Source of the DNA: an uncultured Cellvibrio sp. | GTDB taxonomy: Bacteria > Pseudomonadota > Gammaproteobacteria > Pseudomonadales > Cellvibrionaceae | Length of the DNA: 64,000 nucleotides | Assembly (NCBI GenBank): GCA_937958105.1 | Contig: CALFXJ010000013.1 | Coordinates: forward strand, 1-64,000 | Direction of reading: 5' to 3' | Shown: piece after piece, positions 16,118 through 25,613 of the stretch | How the letters are laid out: each line of letters begins with the position of its first letter | Position numbering within the stretch: position 1 is the first letter of the stretch | Made by a program: the position numbers and the translations under genes | The notes under the pieces: model-generated | Databases searched by the model: none | What the model saw: the letters and a program-made list of their open reading frames with translations, nothing else | What the model was told of the DNA's origin: nothing

Positions 16118-17422
16118 ATGCTCGACAAATCCACGCTCACAACCGACGATATCCTTGCCCTCGACCAGGCCCACGTCTGGCACCCCTATGCGGCCTTCCC
16201 CAATCAGGCCCCGGTATACCCTGTCAGCCACGCAGAGGGGGTCAACCTGCATCTCACCGATGGACGCACGCTGGTGGACGGCACGGCCTCCTGGTGGAGC
16301 GTACTGCATGGCTACAACCATCCCGAACTGAACAAGGCTGTGGAAAATCAGCTGGGCAAGATGGCCCACGTCATGCTCGGCGGTCTGACGCACGAACCCG
16401 TCGCGCGGCTGGCCAAACAGCTGGTCGATATCACCCCCGCCGGCTTGAACAAAGTGTTTTTCTCCGACTCCGGCTCTGTCGCCGTGGAGATTGCGCTCAA
16501 GATGGCCCTGCAATACTGGATTGCCCAGGGGCAGCACCAGCGCACCCAGTTTCTGGCCCTGCGCAGCGGGTATCATGGCGATACCTTTGCCGCCATGTCC
16601 GTGTGTGATCCCATCGGCGGGATGCACGGCATGTTTAACCAGTTTCTGAAACACCACATCTTTACCGAAGCGCCGTCCTGCAAATTTGATGAAGAGTGGG
16701 ACGAACGCCACCTGATTAACTTTTCTCACCTGATCCAGCAGCACCGGCAGAAAATCGCTGCGGTTATCCTGGAACCTATCGCTCAGAATGCCGGGGGCAT
16801 GCGCTTCTATTCGCCGCATTACCTGCGGCGGGTACGGGAGCTGTGTTCACAGTTTGATGTGCTGCTGATTGCGGATGAAATAGCCACAGGTTTTGGCCGC
16901 ACCGGCAAATTATTTGCCTGTGACCACGCCGGCATCAGCCCGGACATCATGTGCCTCGGCAAGGCCCTGACCGGTGGATATATCACCCTCGCGGCGACCC
17001 TGTGCAATGACAAGGTGAGCGACATGATCTCGCAGAACGGGGCCGGTGCCTTTATGCATGGCCCAACCTTTATGGGTAATCCCCTCGCCTGTGCTGTGGG
17101 CGTGGCCAGTATTGATCTGCTGCTGAAAAGTCACTGGCAGTCACACGTAGCCAGCATCCAGACGCAGCTGACCCAGGAACTGGAAGCCTGCAGAAGCCTT
17201 CCGGCAGTGGCAGATGTACGGGTCCTGGGAGCTATCGGTGTTGTAGAGCTGAAAAAGACTCCCCACCTGGCCAGCATCCAGGCGCGCTTTGTCGAAGAAG
17301 GTGTGTGGGTGCGGCCCTTTGGAAAGCTGGTCTACCTGATGCCGTCTTACATCATCAAGCCCGATGAGCTGCGTCTGCTGACGCGCAGTATTTATCAGGT
17401 ACTGAGTGAACTGGAAGATTAA
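16118..17422 (+). CDS. bioA: Adenosylmethionine-8-amino-7-oxononanoate aminotransferase
   Basis: BioA is the PLP enzyme that moves the amino group of S-adenosylmethionine to KAPA to form DAPA in biotin synthesis. The 434-residue protein has HVWHPYAAFP near the N terminus, WWSVLHGYNHPEL, the YHGDT segment, the aspartate in IADEIATGFGRTG and the PLP lysine in CLGKALTGG. It is not next to the other biotin genes here. A strong terminator follows. Confidence 0.95.
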   Translation: MLDKSTLTTDDILALDQAHVWHPYAAFPNQAPVYPVSHAEGVNLHLTDGRTLVDGTASWWSVLHGYNHPELNKAVENQLGKMAHVMLGGLTHEPVARLAKQLVDITPAGLNKVFFSDSGSVAVEIALKMALQYWIAQGQHQRTQFLALRSGYHGDTFAAMSVCDPIGGMHGMFNQFLKHHIFTEAPSCKFDEEWDERHLINFSHLIQQHRQKIAAVILEPIAQNAGGMRFYSPHYLRRVRELCSQFDVLLIADEIATGFGRTGKLFACDHAGISPDIMCLGKALTGGYITLAATLCNDKVSDMISQNGAGAFMHGPTFMGNPLACAVGVASIDLLLKSHWQSHVASIQTQLTQELEACRSLPAVADVRVLGAIGVVELKKTPHLASIQARFVEEGVWVRPFGKLVYLMPSYIIKPDELRLLTRSIYQVLSELED

Positions 17423-17425
17423 ATC

Positions 17426-17459
17426 AATCAGGGGAAACGGCGGTTTCCCCTGATTTTTT
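17426..17459 (+). terminator. Intrinsic terminator after bioA
   Basis: AATCAGGGGAAAC, loop GGCG, GTTTCCCCTGATT followed by TTTT: a perfect 13-bp stem with a U-tract right after the bioA stop. It separates bioA from the convergent uspA-like gene. Confidence 0.92.
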
Positions 17460-17465
17460 ATTGCG

Positions 17466-17927
17466 CTAGCGAAATACCATCACGGGAACAGACGTGTGGC
17501 TCAGAACTTTCTGGGTCTCACTGCCGAGGAATAATTTGTTCAATCCCTTGCGACCATGAGAAGCCATAAACACCGCGTCGCACCCGTATCTGTCTACAGC
17601 GTTCACGATTTCTTCATAGGGGTTGAGCGACATGGGAGTGATTGCTTCACAGGCCACACCTCGCGCACGGGCTGCATCCATTACTTTCTCAACAATTTCC
17701 CTTGCCTGCTCCTGCGAATGCTGGTCAAAACGATGCTGGAGTTCGTCGCTGTACAGGCTGGGATCATAAATCATGCCTGCCGCCGCAGGCGGAATGTAAC
17801 GATAGGGTTCAGCGACGGAGATGACAATCAGGGCGGCGCCCACCTTCGCTGCTAAGTCCAAAGCGCCAGCGACGGCCTTATCGGACAGAGGTGATCCATC
17901 GGTAGGAACAAGAATCTTGGTGAACAT
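17466..17927 (-). CDS. Universal stress protein (UspA family)
   Basis: The 153-residue cytoplasmic protein has the UspA fold. It starts MFTKILVPTDGSPLSDKA and ends with the ATP-binding-type pattern MASHGRKGLNKLFLGSETQKVLSHTSVPVMV, which contains the Gx2Gx9G(S) motif of nucleotide-binding members. Such proteins respond to stress and growth arrest; the specific role is unknown. GGAGTAG precedes ATG 17927. Confidence 0.93.
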   Translation of the reverse strand: MFTKILVPTDGSPLSDKAVAGALDLAAKVGAALIVISVAEPYRYIPPAAAGMIYDPSLYSDELQHRFDQHSQEQAREIVEKVMDAARARGVACEAITPMSLNPYEEIVNAVDRYGCDAVFMASHGRKGLNKLFLGSETQKVLSHTSVPVMVFR

Positions 17928-18056
17928 CGTGGCTACTCCTTTTCTTCTGAATGGCTTGTGAATTCAGACAGCATCGCGTCCGGGCCAGCCCGAACGACAC
18001 CATCCTTGTCAATTGACAACTCAGAGCTGCCGATATTTCCACGAAGCTAGCGCTTT

Positions 18057-18087
18057 GCCGGACAAAGAGTTTCAAACTTTGTCCGGC
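18057..18087 (-). terminator. Hairpin downstream of trpS
   Basis: GCCGGACAAAG, 9-base loop, CTTTGTCCGGC is a perfect 11-bp stem starting 16 bases beyond the trpS stop. No T-run follows on the minus strand, so it may act as a 3'-end stabiliser or a Rho-assisted terminator. Confidence 0.55.
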
Positions 18088-18102
18088 GCAACGAATAAAT
18101 GA

Positions 18103-19110
18103 CTAGATAATCGGCTTGATACCGACCGCAGCCCGGACTTTTTCCAGCAACGGCTGACTGTACGCCCGCGCCTTCTGCGCACCTGCCTGCAACACCTCTT
18201 CAATATGTCCAGGGTTTGCCAGCAGCGCGTCATAACGCTCGCGCGCCTCGCCCAGTTGACCGTTGATCAGTTCAAACAGCTGCTTCTTCGCCTCACCCCA
18301 GGCGATACCGTCTGCGAATGCCTGGCGCATCTCGGCGGTCTGCTCTGCGGTCGCAAAGGCCTGCCAGATCTGGAATACGGTTGAGGTGTCCGGATCTTTC
18401 GGCTCACCCGGCTCAAGCAGGTTAGTGATGATTTTGTTGATGGATTTTTTCAGTTGTTTTTCCGGCAGAAACAAAGGGATGGTATTGCCGTAGCTTTTAC
18501 TCATCTTGCGTCCATCAAGACCCTGCAGCACGGCCACATTGTCATCAACCAGCGCCTCGGGCAGCACAAAGTGCTCGCCGTAGTGGTGATTAAAACGCGC
18601 GGCAATATCGCGGGCCATTTCGATGTGCTGGATCTGGTCTTTGCCCACCGGCACTTTGTTGGCATTGAACATCAGGATGTCGGCCGCCATCAGGATCGGA
18701 TACGAATACAGCCCCATGGTAATCCCGAAATCCGGGTCTTCCCCGCCTTCCACATTAGCATCCACCGCCGCTTTGTAGGCGTGGGCACGGTTCATCAGGC
18801 CCTTGGCTGCCATGCAGGTGAGTATCCAGCAAAGCTGCGGGATCTCCGGCACGTCGGACTGACGATAGAAGATAGCGTTCTCGGTGTTCAACCCCAGCGC
18901 CAGCCAGGTCGCGGCGATCTCGCGGGTGGACTGGTGAACCTGGACTGGATCATGGCATTTGATCAATGCATGAAAGTCCGCAAGAAAATAAAACGACTGC
19001 ACATCTGCCCGCTGGCTGGCGGCAATGGCCGGGCGAATTGCGCCCACATAGTTGCCGAGGTGCGGTGTGCCGGTGGTGGTAATGCCGGTTAATACCCGTT
19101 GCTTGCTCAT
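18103..19110 (-). CDS. trpS: Tryptophanyl-tRNA synthetase
   Basis: TrpS charges tRNA-Trp. The protein (335 residues from ATG 19110) is a class I synthetase with the HIGH-equivalent TPHLGNYVG near residue 15 and [16 protein letters not shown]-type insertions are absent and the length matches the bacterial short form. The frame extends to a TTG at 19134, but [14 protein letters not shown] is the usual beginning. The C-terminal region is helical as expected. Confidence 0.95.
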   Translation of the reverse strand: MSKQRVLTGITTTGTPHLGNYVGAIRPAIAASQRADVQSFYFLADFHALIKCHDPVQVHQSTREIAATWLALGLNTENAIFYRQSDVPEIPQLCWILTCMAAKGLMNRAHAYKAAVDANVEGGEDPDFGITMGLYSYPILMAADILMFNANKVPVGKDQIQHIEMARDIAARFNHHYGEHFVLPEALVDDNVAVLQGLDGRKMSKSYGNTIPLFLPEKQLKKSINKIITNLLEPGEPKDPDTSTVFQIWQAFATAEQTAEMRQAFADGIAWGEAKKQLFELINGQLGEARERYDALLANPGHIEEVLQAGAQKARAYSQPLLEKVRAAVGIKPII

Positions 19111-19219
19111 AGTCTGCTGCTTCTTATTGGTCAATACGTCAAAGCGGAAAGCGGCACATCATACAGGCAAGCGGCCGCTTTGCGAACCGCGCGACCGGGC
19201 GGCAAACGCTGAATGGGAA

Positions 19220-19744
19220 TTACCGAAAACGCCGCTCGTGATCCAGTAGCCAGGCCTTACGTTCAAGTCCGCCGGCATAGCCGACCAGTTGCCGGTTCTT
19301 GCCAATTACCCGATGACAGGGCACCACGATGCAAAGCGGATTTTTGCCATTCGCCATCCCTACCGCCCGTGCCGCTGTGGGCTGCTGGACCGCCTGAGCC
19401 AGCTCGCTGTAACCCCAGGTGGACGCATAGGGAATCCGCCGCAGCTGAGCCCATACCCGGTGTTGAAAGTCCGTGCCCCGGGCTGCCAGCGGCAGGTCGA
19501 ACTCCCGGCGCTTTCCATCGAAGTAAGCGTCCAGCTGCCGGCCGGCCTCCTCCAGAAAAGGATGAGGCTGACTGGCCAGGCCAGCTTCGAGCAGGCGCCC
19601 TGCCTCAGGCATATCGGTGAACAGAATATGATGAATACCGGCATCACTGGCGGTGATCAGCAGCTCTCCCAGCGGTGACGGCATCCGGGTGCAGGTCAGC
19701 AGAGACACAGTGATAGACGGTTTTGAAGTCACAGGTAAGTTCAT
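19220..19744 (-). CDS. ogt: Methylated-DNA-[protein]-cysteine S-methyltransferase
   Basis: Ogt repairs O6-methylguanine and O4-methylthymine by irreversible methyl transfer to its own cysteine. The protein (174 residues) has the family signature IVVPCHRVIG with acceptor Cys, and the DNA-binding helix YSELAQAVQQPTAARAVG. ATG 19744 lies 4 bases after the stop of the Ada/AlkA gene, whose last codons form GGGGTAA as ribosome binding site, so translation is probably coupled. Confidence 0.95.
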   Translation of the reverse strand: MNLPVTSKPSITVSLLTCTRMPSPLGELLITASDAGIHHILFTDMPEAGRLLEAGLASQPHPFLEEAGRQLDAYFDGKRREFDLPLAARGTDFQHRVWAQLRRIPYASTWGYSELAQAVQQPTAARAVGMANGKNPLCIVVPCHRVIGKNRQLVGYAGGLERKAWLLDHERRFR

Positions 19745-19748
19745 GGTT

Positions 19749-21143
19749 TTACCCCAGATAGTGCCAAAGATGAAAGGTTGCGTAGCTGCGCCAGGGCTTG
19801 AGGGCTTCACTGGCAAAGTCGGCACCGCCCGACAGATGAGCCAGCGCTTTTTTAACGCCGAGGTCACTGGCCAGCCAGATGTCGGTATGCCCCATCGCCC
19901 GCATCTGCACATAATCCACGGTCCAGGGTCCGATACCCTTGAGCGCCAGCCAGTCCGTCACTGGTTGCTCCTCTCCATGGCGCTCATACCAGTCAGCAAA
20001 GCGGCGCAGTGTCTCGCGGCGTGCAGCAGGCATCTTCAACATATTGAGATCACTGGACGCCACTGCGGCCGGAGTGGGAAACAGCCTGAGTACATCAGAC
20101 AAAGGCTCGGCCAAGACTGCCACCAAGCGTTCGAGGTGCGTGCGCGCTGCGGCGACGCTTACCTGCTGACCAAGGATGGCCCGGACGCCCGCCTCAAAGG
20201 GATGCCAGATACCCGGTATACGCAGCCCCGGTAGCATCACCGTACGGAACGCCTTGTGCTCGCCCAGCTGCGCTTCGATCCGGTTGATATCTGCATCCAG
20301 ATCAAGAATCTGTCGTACGCGGTTAACCAGCGGTTTCAGGAATCCGGGCTTATCGATACTGACGGTCAGTTCCAGATGATGCTCTACCGCCGCTGGCCGC
20401 ACCGTAAAAAATCCCCGCGCCTGCTCACCCGTCGCATCCCGCAGGACGAAGGTCCGACCGTAACTGTCTTCATCCACCCACTCGATGCCGGCCACACAGC
20501 GCTTGCGCCAGAACGCCAGCATCAGCGACCAGTTAAGTGGTGGACGATAGGCCAGCGACAGGGTCAGTGCTGCCGATCCCTGCCGCGACCGGCGGATGGC
20601 CGACGGCGGCAATTGCAGCTGTTTGCGAAAAGCATCGTTGAAACGCCGCAGACTGTTGAAACCTGAGGCTGCGGCGATGTCCGTGACGCTGAGGGACGTC
20701 TCATGAAGCAACTTCTTGGCAAACATCACCTGCGAGAACAAGGCGTAGGCCTTGGGCGACATACCCAGACGTTCCTGAAACAGCCGGCGCAGGTAGCGGT
20801 CGCTGATACCCAGGCGGGCTGCCAGTGCCGGTAAACCCTCCGGACTCAGGCCACCGCTGTCGAGCAGCGTCAGCGCCCGGGTAAAGGTGGTATCCGTACC
20901 GCGCCAGGCGCAGGAACCGGGGGCACTGTCCGGACGGCATCGCAGACAGGGGCGATAACCCGCCTGCGCGGCCAGGGCGGCATGTTCAAAGTACTCGACA
21001 TTCTCTTCCAGCGGCGGAACTACCGGACACACCGGGCGACAGAAGATGCCTGTGGTCTTGACGGCGATAAAAAACAGACCATCAAACCGGGCATCGCGGG
21101 TCAGTCGGGCGCGCTGGTAATCAACAGGGGAAAGTACAGTCAT
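19749..21143 (-). CDS. Ada N-domain / AraC / AlkA DNA-glycosylase fusion
   Basis: The 464-residue protein joins the Ada metal-binding domain (C35, C39, C66, C69 in GIFCRPVCP and PCLRCRP), an AraC-type helix-turn-helix (about 90-180) and a 3-methyladenine DNA glycosylase II domain (about 185-464). The glycosylase domain has the helix-hairpin-helix LKGIGPWT and a candidate catalytic Asp in DIWLASDLGV. Methylphosphotriester transfer to the first cysteine would turn it into a transcriptional activator of the alkylation response, while the glycosylase removes 3-methyladenine-type lesions. The O6-alkyl acceptor domain of classical Ada is absent and is supplied by the downstream ogt. Fusions of this kind are known in several bacteria. 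Confidence 0.93.
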   Translation of the reverse strand: MTVLSPVDYQRARLTRDARFDGLFFIAVKTTGIFCRPVCPVVPPLEENVEYFEHAALAAQAGYRPCLRCRPDSAPGSCAWRGTDTTFTRALTLLDSGGLSPEGLPALAARLGISDRYLRRLFQERLGMSPKAYALFSQVMFAKKLLHETSLSVTDIAAASGFNSLRRFNDAFRKQLQLPPSAIRRSRQGSAALTLSLAYRPPLNWSLMLAFWRKRCVAGIEWVDEDSYGRTFVLRDATGEQARGFFTVRPAAVEHHLELTVSIDKPGFLKPLVNRVRQILDLDADINRIEAQLGEHKAFRTVMLPGLRIPGIWHPFEAGVRAILGQQVSVAAARTHLERLVAVLAEPLSDVLRLFPTPAAVASSDLNMLKMPAARRETLRRFADWYERHGEEQPVTDWLALKGIGPWTVDYVQMRAMGHTDIWLASDLGVKKALAHLSGGADFASEALKPWRSYATFHLWHYLG

Positions 21144-21282
21144 GAGCCAATGCCATTGCCGGTGATACTAAGCATTCTAACGATATTGACCCGGCATACT
21201 CGCCATTTTCGGCACTGACGGCTGAGATGAGCGCGATGGAAGGAAGCAAACGCGCTGATGCAGCGCGTTCGCTTTGCAAGGA

Positions 21283-22305
21283 CTAGAGACCGGCGTAATG
21301 CTGATCCGCGTTGGTAAGGATATAGGTGTCAAAACCGGCCTGATTTAACAGCTGTGCCGCCACATCGCTGCGCCGCCCCGCATCGTCGGTAACGATGTAG
21401 GTCATCTGCAGGTCCAGCTCGGACAGGGTTCTGCGCAGATTTCCCAGAGGAATGTTGCGGCTGCCCGGAACATGCTGGAAACGCCGCTCCACGGCCAGAC
21501 GTACATCAAGCAGCTGATAAGGTGGAAACTCCTTCTGGCGCTCGCGCAGCTCTTCTGCGGTAATAAAACGTCGCACCGGTTCCAGCAGCAACTCTTTGAA
21601 GTCTTCTTTCTGCAGGCACATCAGCTTGCCCGCCGTCAGCATCTTTACGGTGGCGTTGCGCGTCGTATCACCAACCAATGCTTCTTCGCCGAAGTAATCA
21701 CCGGGACGCAGGGCCGCCAGAATTTTACCGGTGGTATCCAGCACCGTGGCACTGCCGCTCTTCAGCACGTAAAACAACTCGCCGCGCTCGCCCTCTTTCA
21801 CCACCACTTCATCAGCCGCCACCTTCTGTTCAGTGAAACGGGAAAACAGCTGGCGGATATTGCCGGGCGGGATCTTGGCAAACAGCGGAGCCTGCAACAG
21901 GTAAGACATCCAGTCGTTGTCGTCTTCGGCCGCTTCGGAGGGGTCCTCACCGCTTTCGCTCCAGGCCATCACCAGGTCGAGGAAATCCCGCTCGACACAC
22001 AGCAGTTTTACTGGAGACTTGGTCATGGCAGATACCTGGGTGGGGGAGCTGCCGCTCAATGGCATGCGTCGCGCTTCGCTGCGGGTATCTACCGAGGTAA
22101 TGACAAATTGGGCATCAATCAGATCAACATGTCCTTCGATCAGGTAAAAAGCTTCTTCCAGTTCCTTGCCACGCTTAAAGACCATAGTGCCTTTGGGGAA
22201 TTCGCGCACGCTGGCTTTCTCGAGCACCTTATCCAGATATTCCGGAAGCAAGGTATCGAACGGCGTAAACGCACGCAGGATGTCGTGACTAATCATCTTG
22301 GTCAT
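21283..22305 (-). CDS. Cyclic-nucleotide-binding protein with C-terminal rhodanese-like domain
   Basis: The 340-residue soluble protein has a degenerate CNB domain (about 15-145), a second CNB domain (about 150-255) and a rhodanese-like domain (about 258-340). The second CNB keeps the phosphate-binding cassette pattern FGEEAL...RNATV. In the rhodanese loop the catalytic Cys is replaced: DDAGRRS stands where CRSGRRS is expected, so sulfurtransferase activity is unlikely. There is no DNA-binding helix-turn-helix, so it is not a CRP-type regulator. A nucleotide-responsive interaction protein is the most that can be inferred. Confidence 0.85.
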   Translation of the reverse strand: MTKMISHDILRAFTPFDTLLPEYLDKVLEKASVREFPKGTMVFKRGKELEEAFYLIEGHVDLIDAQFVITSVDTRSEARRMPLSGSSPTQVSAMTKSPVKLLCVERDFLDLVMAWSESGEDPSEAAEDDNDWMSYLLQAPLFAKIPPGNIRQLFSRFTEQKVAADEVVVKEGERGELFYVLKSGSATVLDTTGKILAALRPGDYFGEEALVGDTTRNATVKMLTAGKLMCLQKEDFKELLLEPVRRFITAEELRERQKEFPPYQLLDVRLAVERRFQHVPGSRNIPLGNLRRTLSELDLQMTYIVTDDAGRRSDVAAQLLNQAGFDTYILTNADQHYAGL

Positions 22306-22538
22306 GGATCGGGACTACTCTTGTGTTGTGCTACATCTCTCACAGACGCGGACTCGCCGACGCAGGTGGGTAGGTCGCTAATTATAGTCTTTGGCCGTTT
22401 CAGGAGGGAGTTTTATTGTCAACACTTGGGAATGGATCACAGGATAAATGGCCGCCAAATGCGACAGAAGGTATGAAAAACAGCGCAGACCTCTGCCTGC
22501 GCCGCTCCTGATCTGGAAATTAAAGAATTGTAAACCGG
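22306..22538. other. Spacer between apeB and the CNB/rhodanese gene
   Basis: This 233-base spacer holds no gene, no strong hairpin and no convincing promoter pair. It must carry the start signals of the CNB/rhodanese gene and the 3' end of the aminopeptidase transcript. Confidence 0.5.
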
Positions 22539-23867
22539 TTAACTGAAGACTCCCGGCGCCTTGGCATAACGGTAAAAACCGCTCAATATCCGATAGAGAT
22601 ACCAGGCATCCAGGCTTCCAGCCAGCTCGCGGATGGAATGCATGGCAAATGTCGGCACCCCGACATCCAGCGTCTTGACACCCACTTCCGCAGCGGTCAG
22701 CGGACCGATGGTGCTGCCACATTCCATATCGGTGCGCGATACGAAGCTCTGCACGGGTACCTGAGCCTGGTCGCATAACACACGGAAAATCGCGCTGGTC
22801 TCGCTGTTGGTGGCATAGCGTTGATTAGCATTGACCTTGATAACGGGGCCGCGATTGAGCAAGGGTCCGTGGTTTTCATCATGGCGGTCACTGAAGTTGG
22901 GGTGGATGCCATGGGCATTATCGGCGGACACCATCAGTGAACGATCCAGCACCCGCACCCGGGTATCCGTGTCCGGCACCAGCCGCTCGAGAAACTGTTG
23001 CAGCATTGGCCCCCGCGCACCACAGGTCGAGGTACTGCCAATCTCTTCGTGATCGGTGCAGATCAGCAGGCTTGTCACTTCCGGATCACTCTGCAACAGT
23101 GCCTGCAGACCGATATAGCAGCTCAGGAGATTATCCAGCCGCGCGCTGGCGATAAAATCCTGCTGCCATCCCACCAGAGCGGGAGCCTGGGTGTCATAAA
23201 GGCTGATTTCGTAATCCAGCACCTGTGCCGCATCCAGCTGCGGATACTCACGCTGGATATGAGCCAACAGCAGCGCACGGAAGTCAGGCGTCTGCGCGTC
23301 TTTCTCGTTCAGTTGCAGCAACAGCGGCACGATATCTTTCTGGGCATTGATACTGCGGTTGCGGTTGACCTCGCGGTCCAGGTGAATCGCAAGACTGGGA
23401 ATGGTCGCAACCGGATCGACAAAGTTGATCAGAACACTGCGTATGGTATGCGACTCATCGCGGTAGCTGACGCGTCCCGCCAGCGATAAATCGCGGTCAA
23501 ACCAGGGGGCTAACAGGGCCCCGCCGTAAACTTCCACACCCAGCTGGAAATAACCGCGGCGATTCAATTCCGGTTGCGGCTTCACCTTCAGGCATGGGCT
23601 GTCAGTATGCGCACCTACCATGCGGATACCGGTTTCCAGCAGCGGACGCTTGCCATAGACGAACGCGATAATCGAGGAGTCATTCCGGGTCACAAAATAA
23701 CGCTGACCGCTTTCCAGCTGCCATGCATCGCCTTCATGCAGCGCGATAAATCCTGCCTGCTGTAATTGATGAGCCATCTGCGTGGTTGCGTGAAAAGGCG
23801 TGGGCGATGCGTGTAAAAAATCCAGCAGGCCCTGATTGAATTGATTCTGGTCATGCATCGTGTTCAT
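22539..23867 (-). CDS. apeB: M18 family aspartyl aminopeptidase
   Basis: This 442-residue cytoplasmic metallo-aminopeptidase belongs to the M18 family, which removes N-terminal acidic residues. Visible zinc/active-site segments are [14 protein letters not shown] (His and Asp ligands), [12 protein letters not shown] (catalytic and ligand Glu) and NAHGIHPNF plus the late EC-type [27 protein letters not shown] segment. AGGTGTAG precedes ATG 23867; a second ATG three codons later is possible. It follows tsaB on the same strand with a 53-base gap. Confidence 0.93.
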   Translation of the reverse strand: MNTMHDQNQFNQGLLDFLHASPTPFHATTQMAHQLQQAGFIALHEGDAWQLESGQRYFVTRNDSSIIAFVYGKRPLLETGIRMVGAHTDSPCLKVKPQPELNRRGYFQLGVEVYGGALLAPWFDRDLSLAGRVSYRDESHTIRSVLINFVDPVATIPSLAIHLDREVNRNRSINAQKDIVPLLLQLNEKDAQTPDFRALLLAHIQREYPQLDAAQVLDYEISLYDTQAPALVGWQQDFIASARLDNLLSCYIGLQALLQSDPEVTSLLICTDHEEIGSTSTCGARGPMLQQFLERLVPDTDTRVRVLDRSLMVSADNAHGIHPNFSDRHDENHGPLLNRGPVIKVNANQRYATNSETSAIFRVLCDQAQVPVQSFVSRTDMECGSTIGPLTAAEVGVKTLDVGVPTFAMHSIRELAGSLDAWYLYRILSGFYRYAKAPGVFS

Positions 23868-23920
23868 AACTACACCTGTATTTTCTGATTACCCGCCCGC
23901 GGGACGATCTTTTATGCGCT

Positions 23921-24655
23921 TTATTCGCTGCGAATCCGCTGCCGCTTTTGCCAGGACACTTCATCACGCAGATAAACCGGCTGAGCCTCCATTGCGGAGA
24001 CAACCTCACCGCGTTGCAATAATTCTTCAGCCATACGTGCCATGTCCGCCGCATCTGGATATACCTGCAGATCCAGCGCAGCAGGAGCGAGCTGTGCAAG
24101 ATCCTCATAGTGCCATCCCGGTCCCAGGCCGATCATCTGGCCGCGATACTGGGTCGCAATTGCGTACTCGATCACCCCGGCGGGCGGCATGACAAATTCG
24201 GGCGCGAGCGGTTTCGGCAGAAGGCTGTGCGGCTCATGGAGGAACAAGCCCCAGTACACTTCGCTCATCCGCGCATCGAGCGCGACCAGCACCGGATGCT
24301 CGCGCGCTTTTTCGTCGTGGCTGGGCCTTTCGTTAAGACGTTGATAGTAACCCGCAGCCATCGCCGCAAGGGTTGACACAGGTACAACCGGCACCTGCAG
24401 ACCAAACGCCAGCCCCTGGACCACTCCCAGACAAATACGCAGACCAGTAAAGGAACCGGGTCCACGGCCAAAGGCTATTGCATCCAGCTCGCGCTTGTCG
24501 CAACCCGCCTGTCGGAGGACTTCATCAACCATCGGCAAAATCCGCTGCGTGTGACTCTTTGCAGCCATTTCAAACAAGCCGGTGACAACACCATCACAGT
24601 TCAGCGCAACGGAACAGGCATCGGATGAAGAGTCGAGAGCGAGGATTTTGGTCAT
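23921..24655 (-). CDS. tsaB: tRNA threonylcarbamoyladenosine biosynthesis protein TsaB
   Basis: TsaB works with TsaD and TsaE to place the t6A modification at A37 of ANN-reading tRNAs. The 244-residue ASKHA-fold protein has ILALDSSSDACSVAL at the N terminus, the SHTQRILPMVDEVL region and GRGPGSFTGLRICLGVVQGLA, all diagnostic of TsaB rather than TsaD (which carries the His metal ligands). It is probably co-transcribed with apeB downstream. Confidence 0.95.
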   Translation of the reverse strand: MTKILALDSSSDACSVALNCDGVVTGLFEMAAKSHTQRILPMVDEVLRQAGCDKRELDAIAFGRGPGSFTGLRICLGVVQGLAFGLQVPVVPVSTLAAMAAGYYQRLNERPSHDEKAREHPVLVALDARMSEVYWGLFLHEPHSLLPKPLAPEFVMPPAGVIEYAIATQYRGQMIGLGPGWHYEDLAQLAPAALDLQVYPDAADMARMAEELLQRGEVVSAMEAQPVYLRDEVSWQKRQRIRSE

Positions 24656-24728
24656 AGAGCAGCATCTTGTAATACGTGAGCAAGGGCCGTCATTTTGCCA
24701 GAGTTTGGCCTAGGAAGCTTAATAAATG

Positions 24729-24758
24729 GAAAAATCCCCTATGGCATAGCCATAAGGG
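24729..24758 (-). terminator. Intrinsic terminator of the histone-like gene
   Basis: On the minus strand CCCTTATGGC-TAT-GCCATAGGGG (one G:U pair) is followed by ATTTTTCC. It lies about 90 bases after the stop of the histone-H1-like gene and separates it from tsaB. Confidence 0.8.
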
Positions 24759-24845
24759 ACAGGGTGAACCCACTTTTGCCGGAGTAATCTCCAAGCGGAC
24801 TTATCGTCCGCCGGCACTGTAACTCACGACGTGAAGCAGGGTTGG

Positions 24846-25613
24846 TTATGCGGCGCTCTGCTGCTTTGCCGTCCTGGCTCGTGAAGAGCGTGTCGTTTTC
24901 CGGGCGGATGTCTTCCTCGTTGACGTCTTCCTTGCTGTCGATTGAGTGGGCGCGGAGCTCGCTGCTTTAGCCGTGGATTTTCTACGACTTGATGCGCGCC
25001 TGGGTGATGCAGCTGCCTTGGCCTTAGCCGCAGCGGCACGCTCCATCTTCGCCAGCTTGGCTGCTGCTTTCTTATTGGCTGCTTTGACTTTTGCAGTCAA
25101 TTTCTTGCTGGCTGCTTTAACCTTCTTGGCATCGGCGGCGGAGCGCGATTTTTTCCATTTTGTTTCAAAGGCTTTTACTGCTTTTGCGAGATCTGCTTCA
25201 GCTTTGGCAGCCAATTTATCCTGCAGCTGGATAATTTTTGCTGATGCCGCCTCTTCTGCAGCCTTGGCTGCATGCACAGCTTTCGCTTTCGCCAATGCAT
25301 TACGGGCTTCTGCTAATTTTGCACGGGCAGCTTTTGCGGAGCTTGACGCCTTGGTCAAAGCCACGGCAGCGGTTTTCGCCACTTTCTTATCTGCCGCTAT
25401 ACCGGATTTTTTTGCTTTATTTCTGGCAGAGACAGATGCTTTTTTTGCAGCTGCCACGCCTTTCGTTTGCGCCTGAACATCTTTTTCCAAGCTTGTTACC
25501 AGGGACTGCGCTTTAGTTACCGCCGGATCAACTGCTTTTGGAGCGGTGCGTTTAGAGGAAGTGGTTTTTCGAGCTGGCTTAGACACTGATTTTTTAACGA
25601 CTCTTCTCGCCAT
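24846..25613 (-). CDS. Histone H1-like, Ala/Lys-rich DNA-binding protein (AlgP-like)
   Basis: The protein (255 residues) is dominated by Ala, Lys, Ser and Arg. A basic N terminus (MARRVVKKSVSKPARK) leads into a long helical, probably coiled-coil centre and a C-terminal tail with RKTSTRKTSARKT-type repeats like eukaryotic H1 tails. AlgP (AlgR3) of Pseudomonas has this composition and influences alginate gene expression, but length and composition alone do not prove orthology. ATG 25613 has a strong GGAGAGA site; residues read further upstream are not H1-like. Nonspecific nucleoid binding is inferred. Confidence 0.8.
   Translation of the reverse strand: MARRVVKKSVSKPARKTTSSKRTAPKAVDPAVTKAQSLVTSLEKDVQAQTKGVAAAKKASVSARNKAKKSGIAADKKVAKTAAVALTKASSSAKAARAKLAEARNALAKAKAVHAAKAAEEAASAKIIQLQDKLAAKAEADLAKAVKAFETKWKKSRSAADAKKVKAASKKLTAKVKAANKKAAAKLAKMERAAAAKAKAAASPRRASSRRKSTAKAASSAPTQSTARKTSTRKTSARKTTRSSRARTAKQQSAA

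Noticed and set aside
15884..16819. A leftward open frame across rfbD and bioA
   Set aside because: Antisense to two well-recognised genes, with no independent support.
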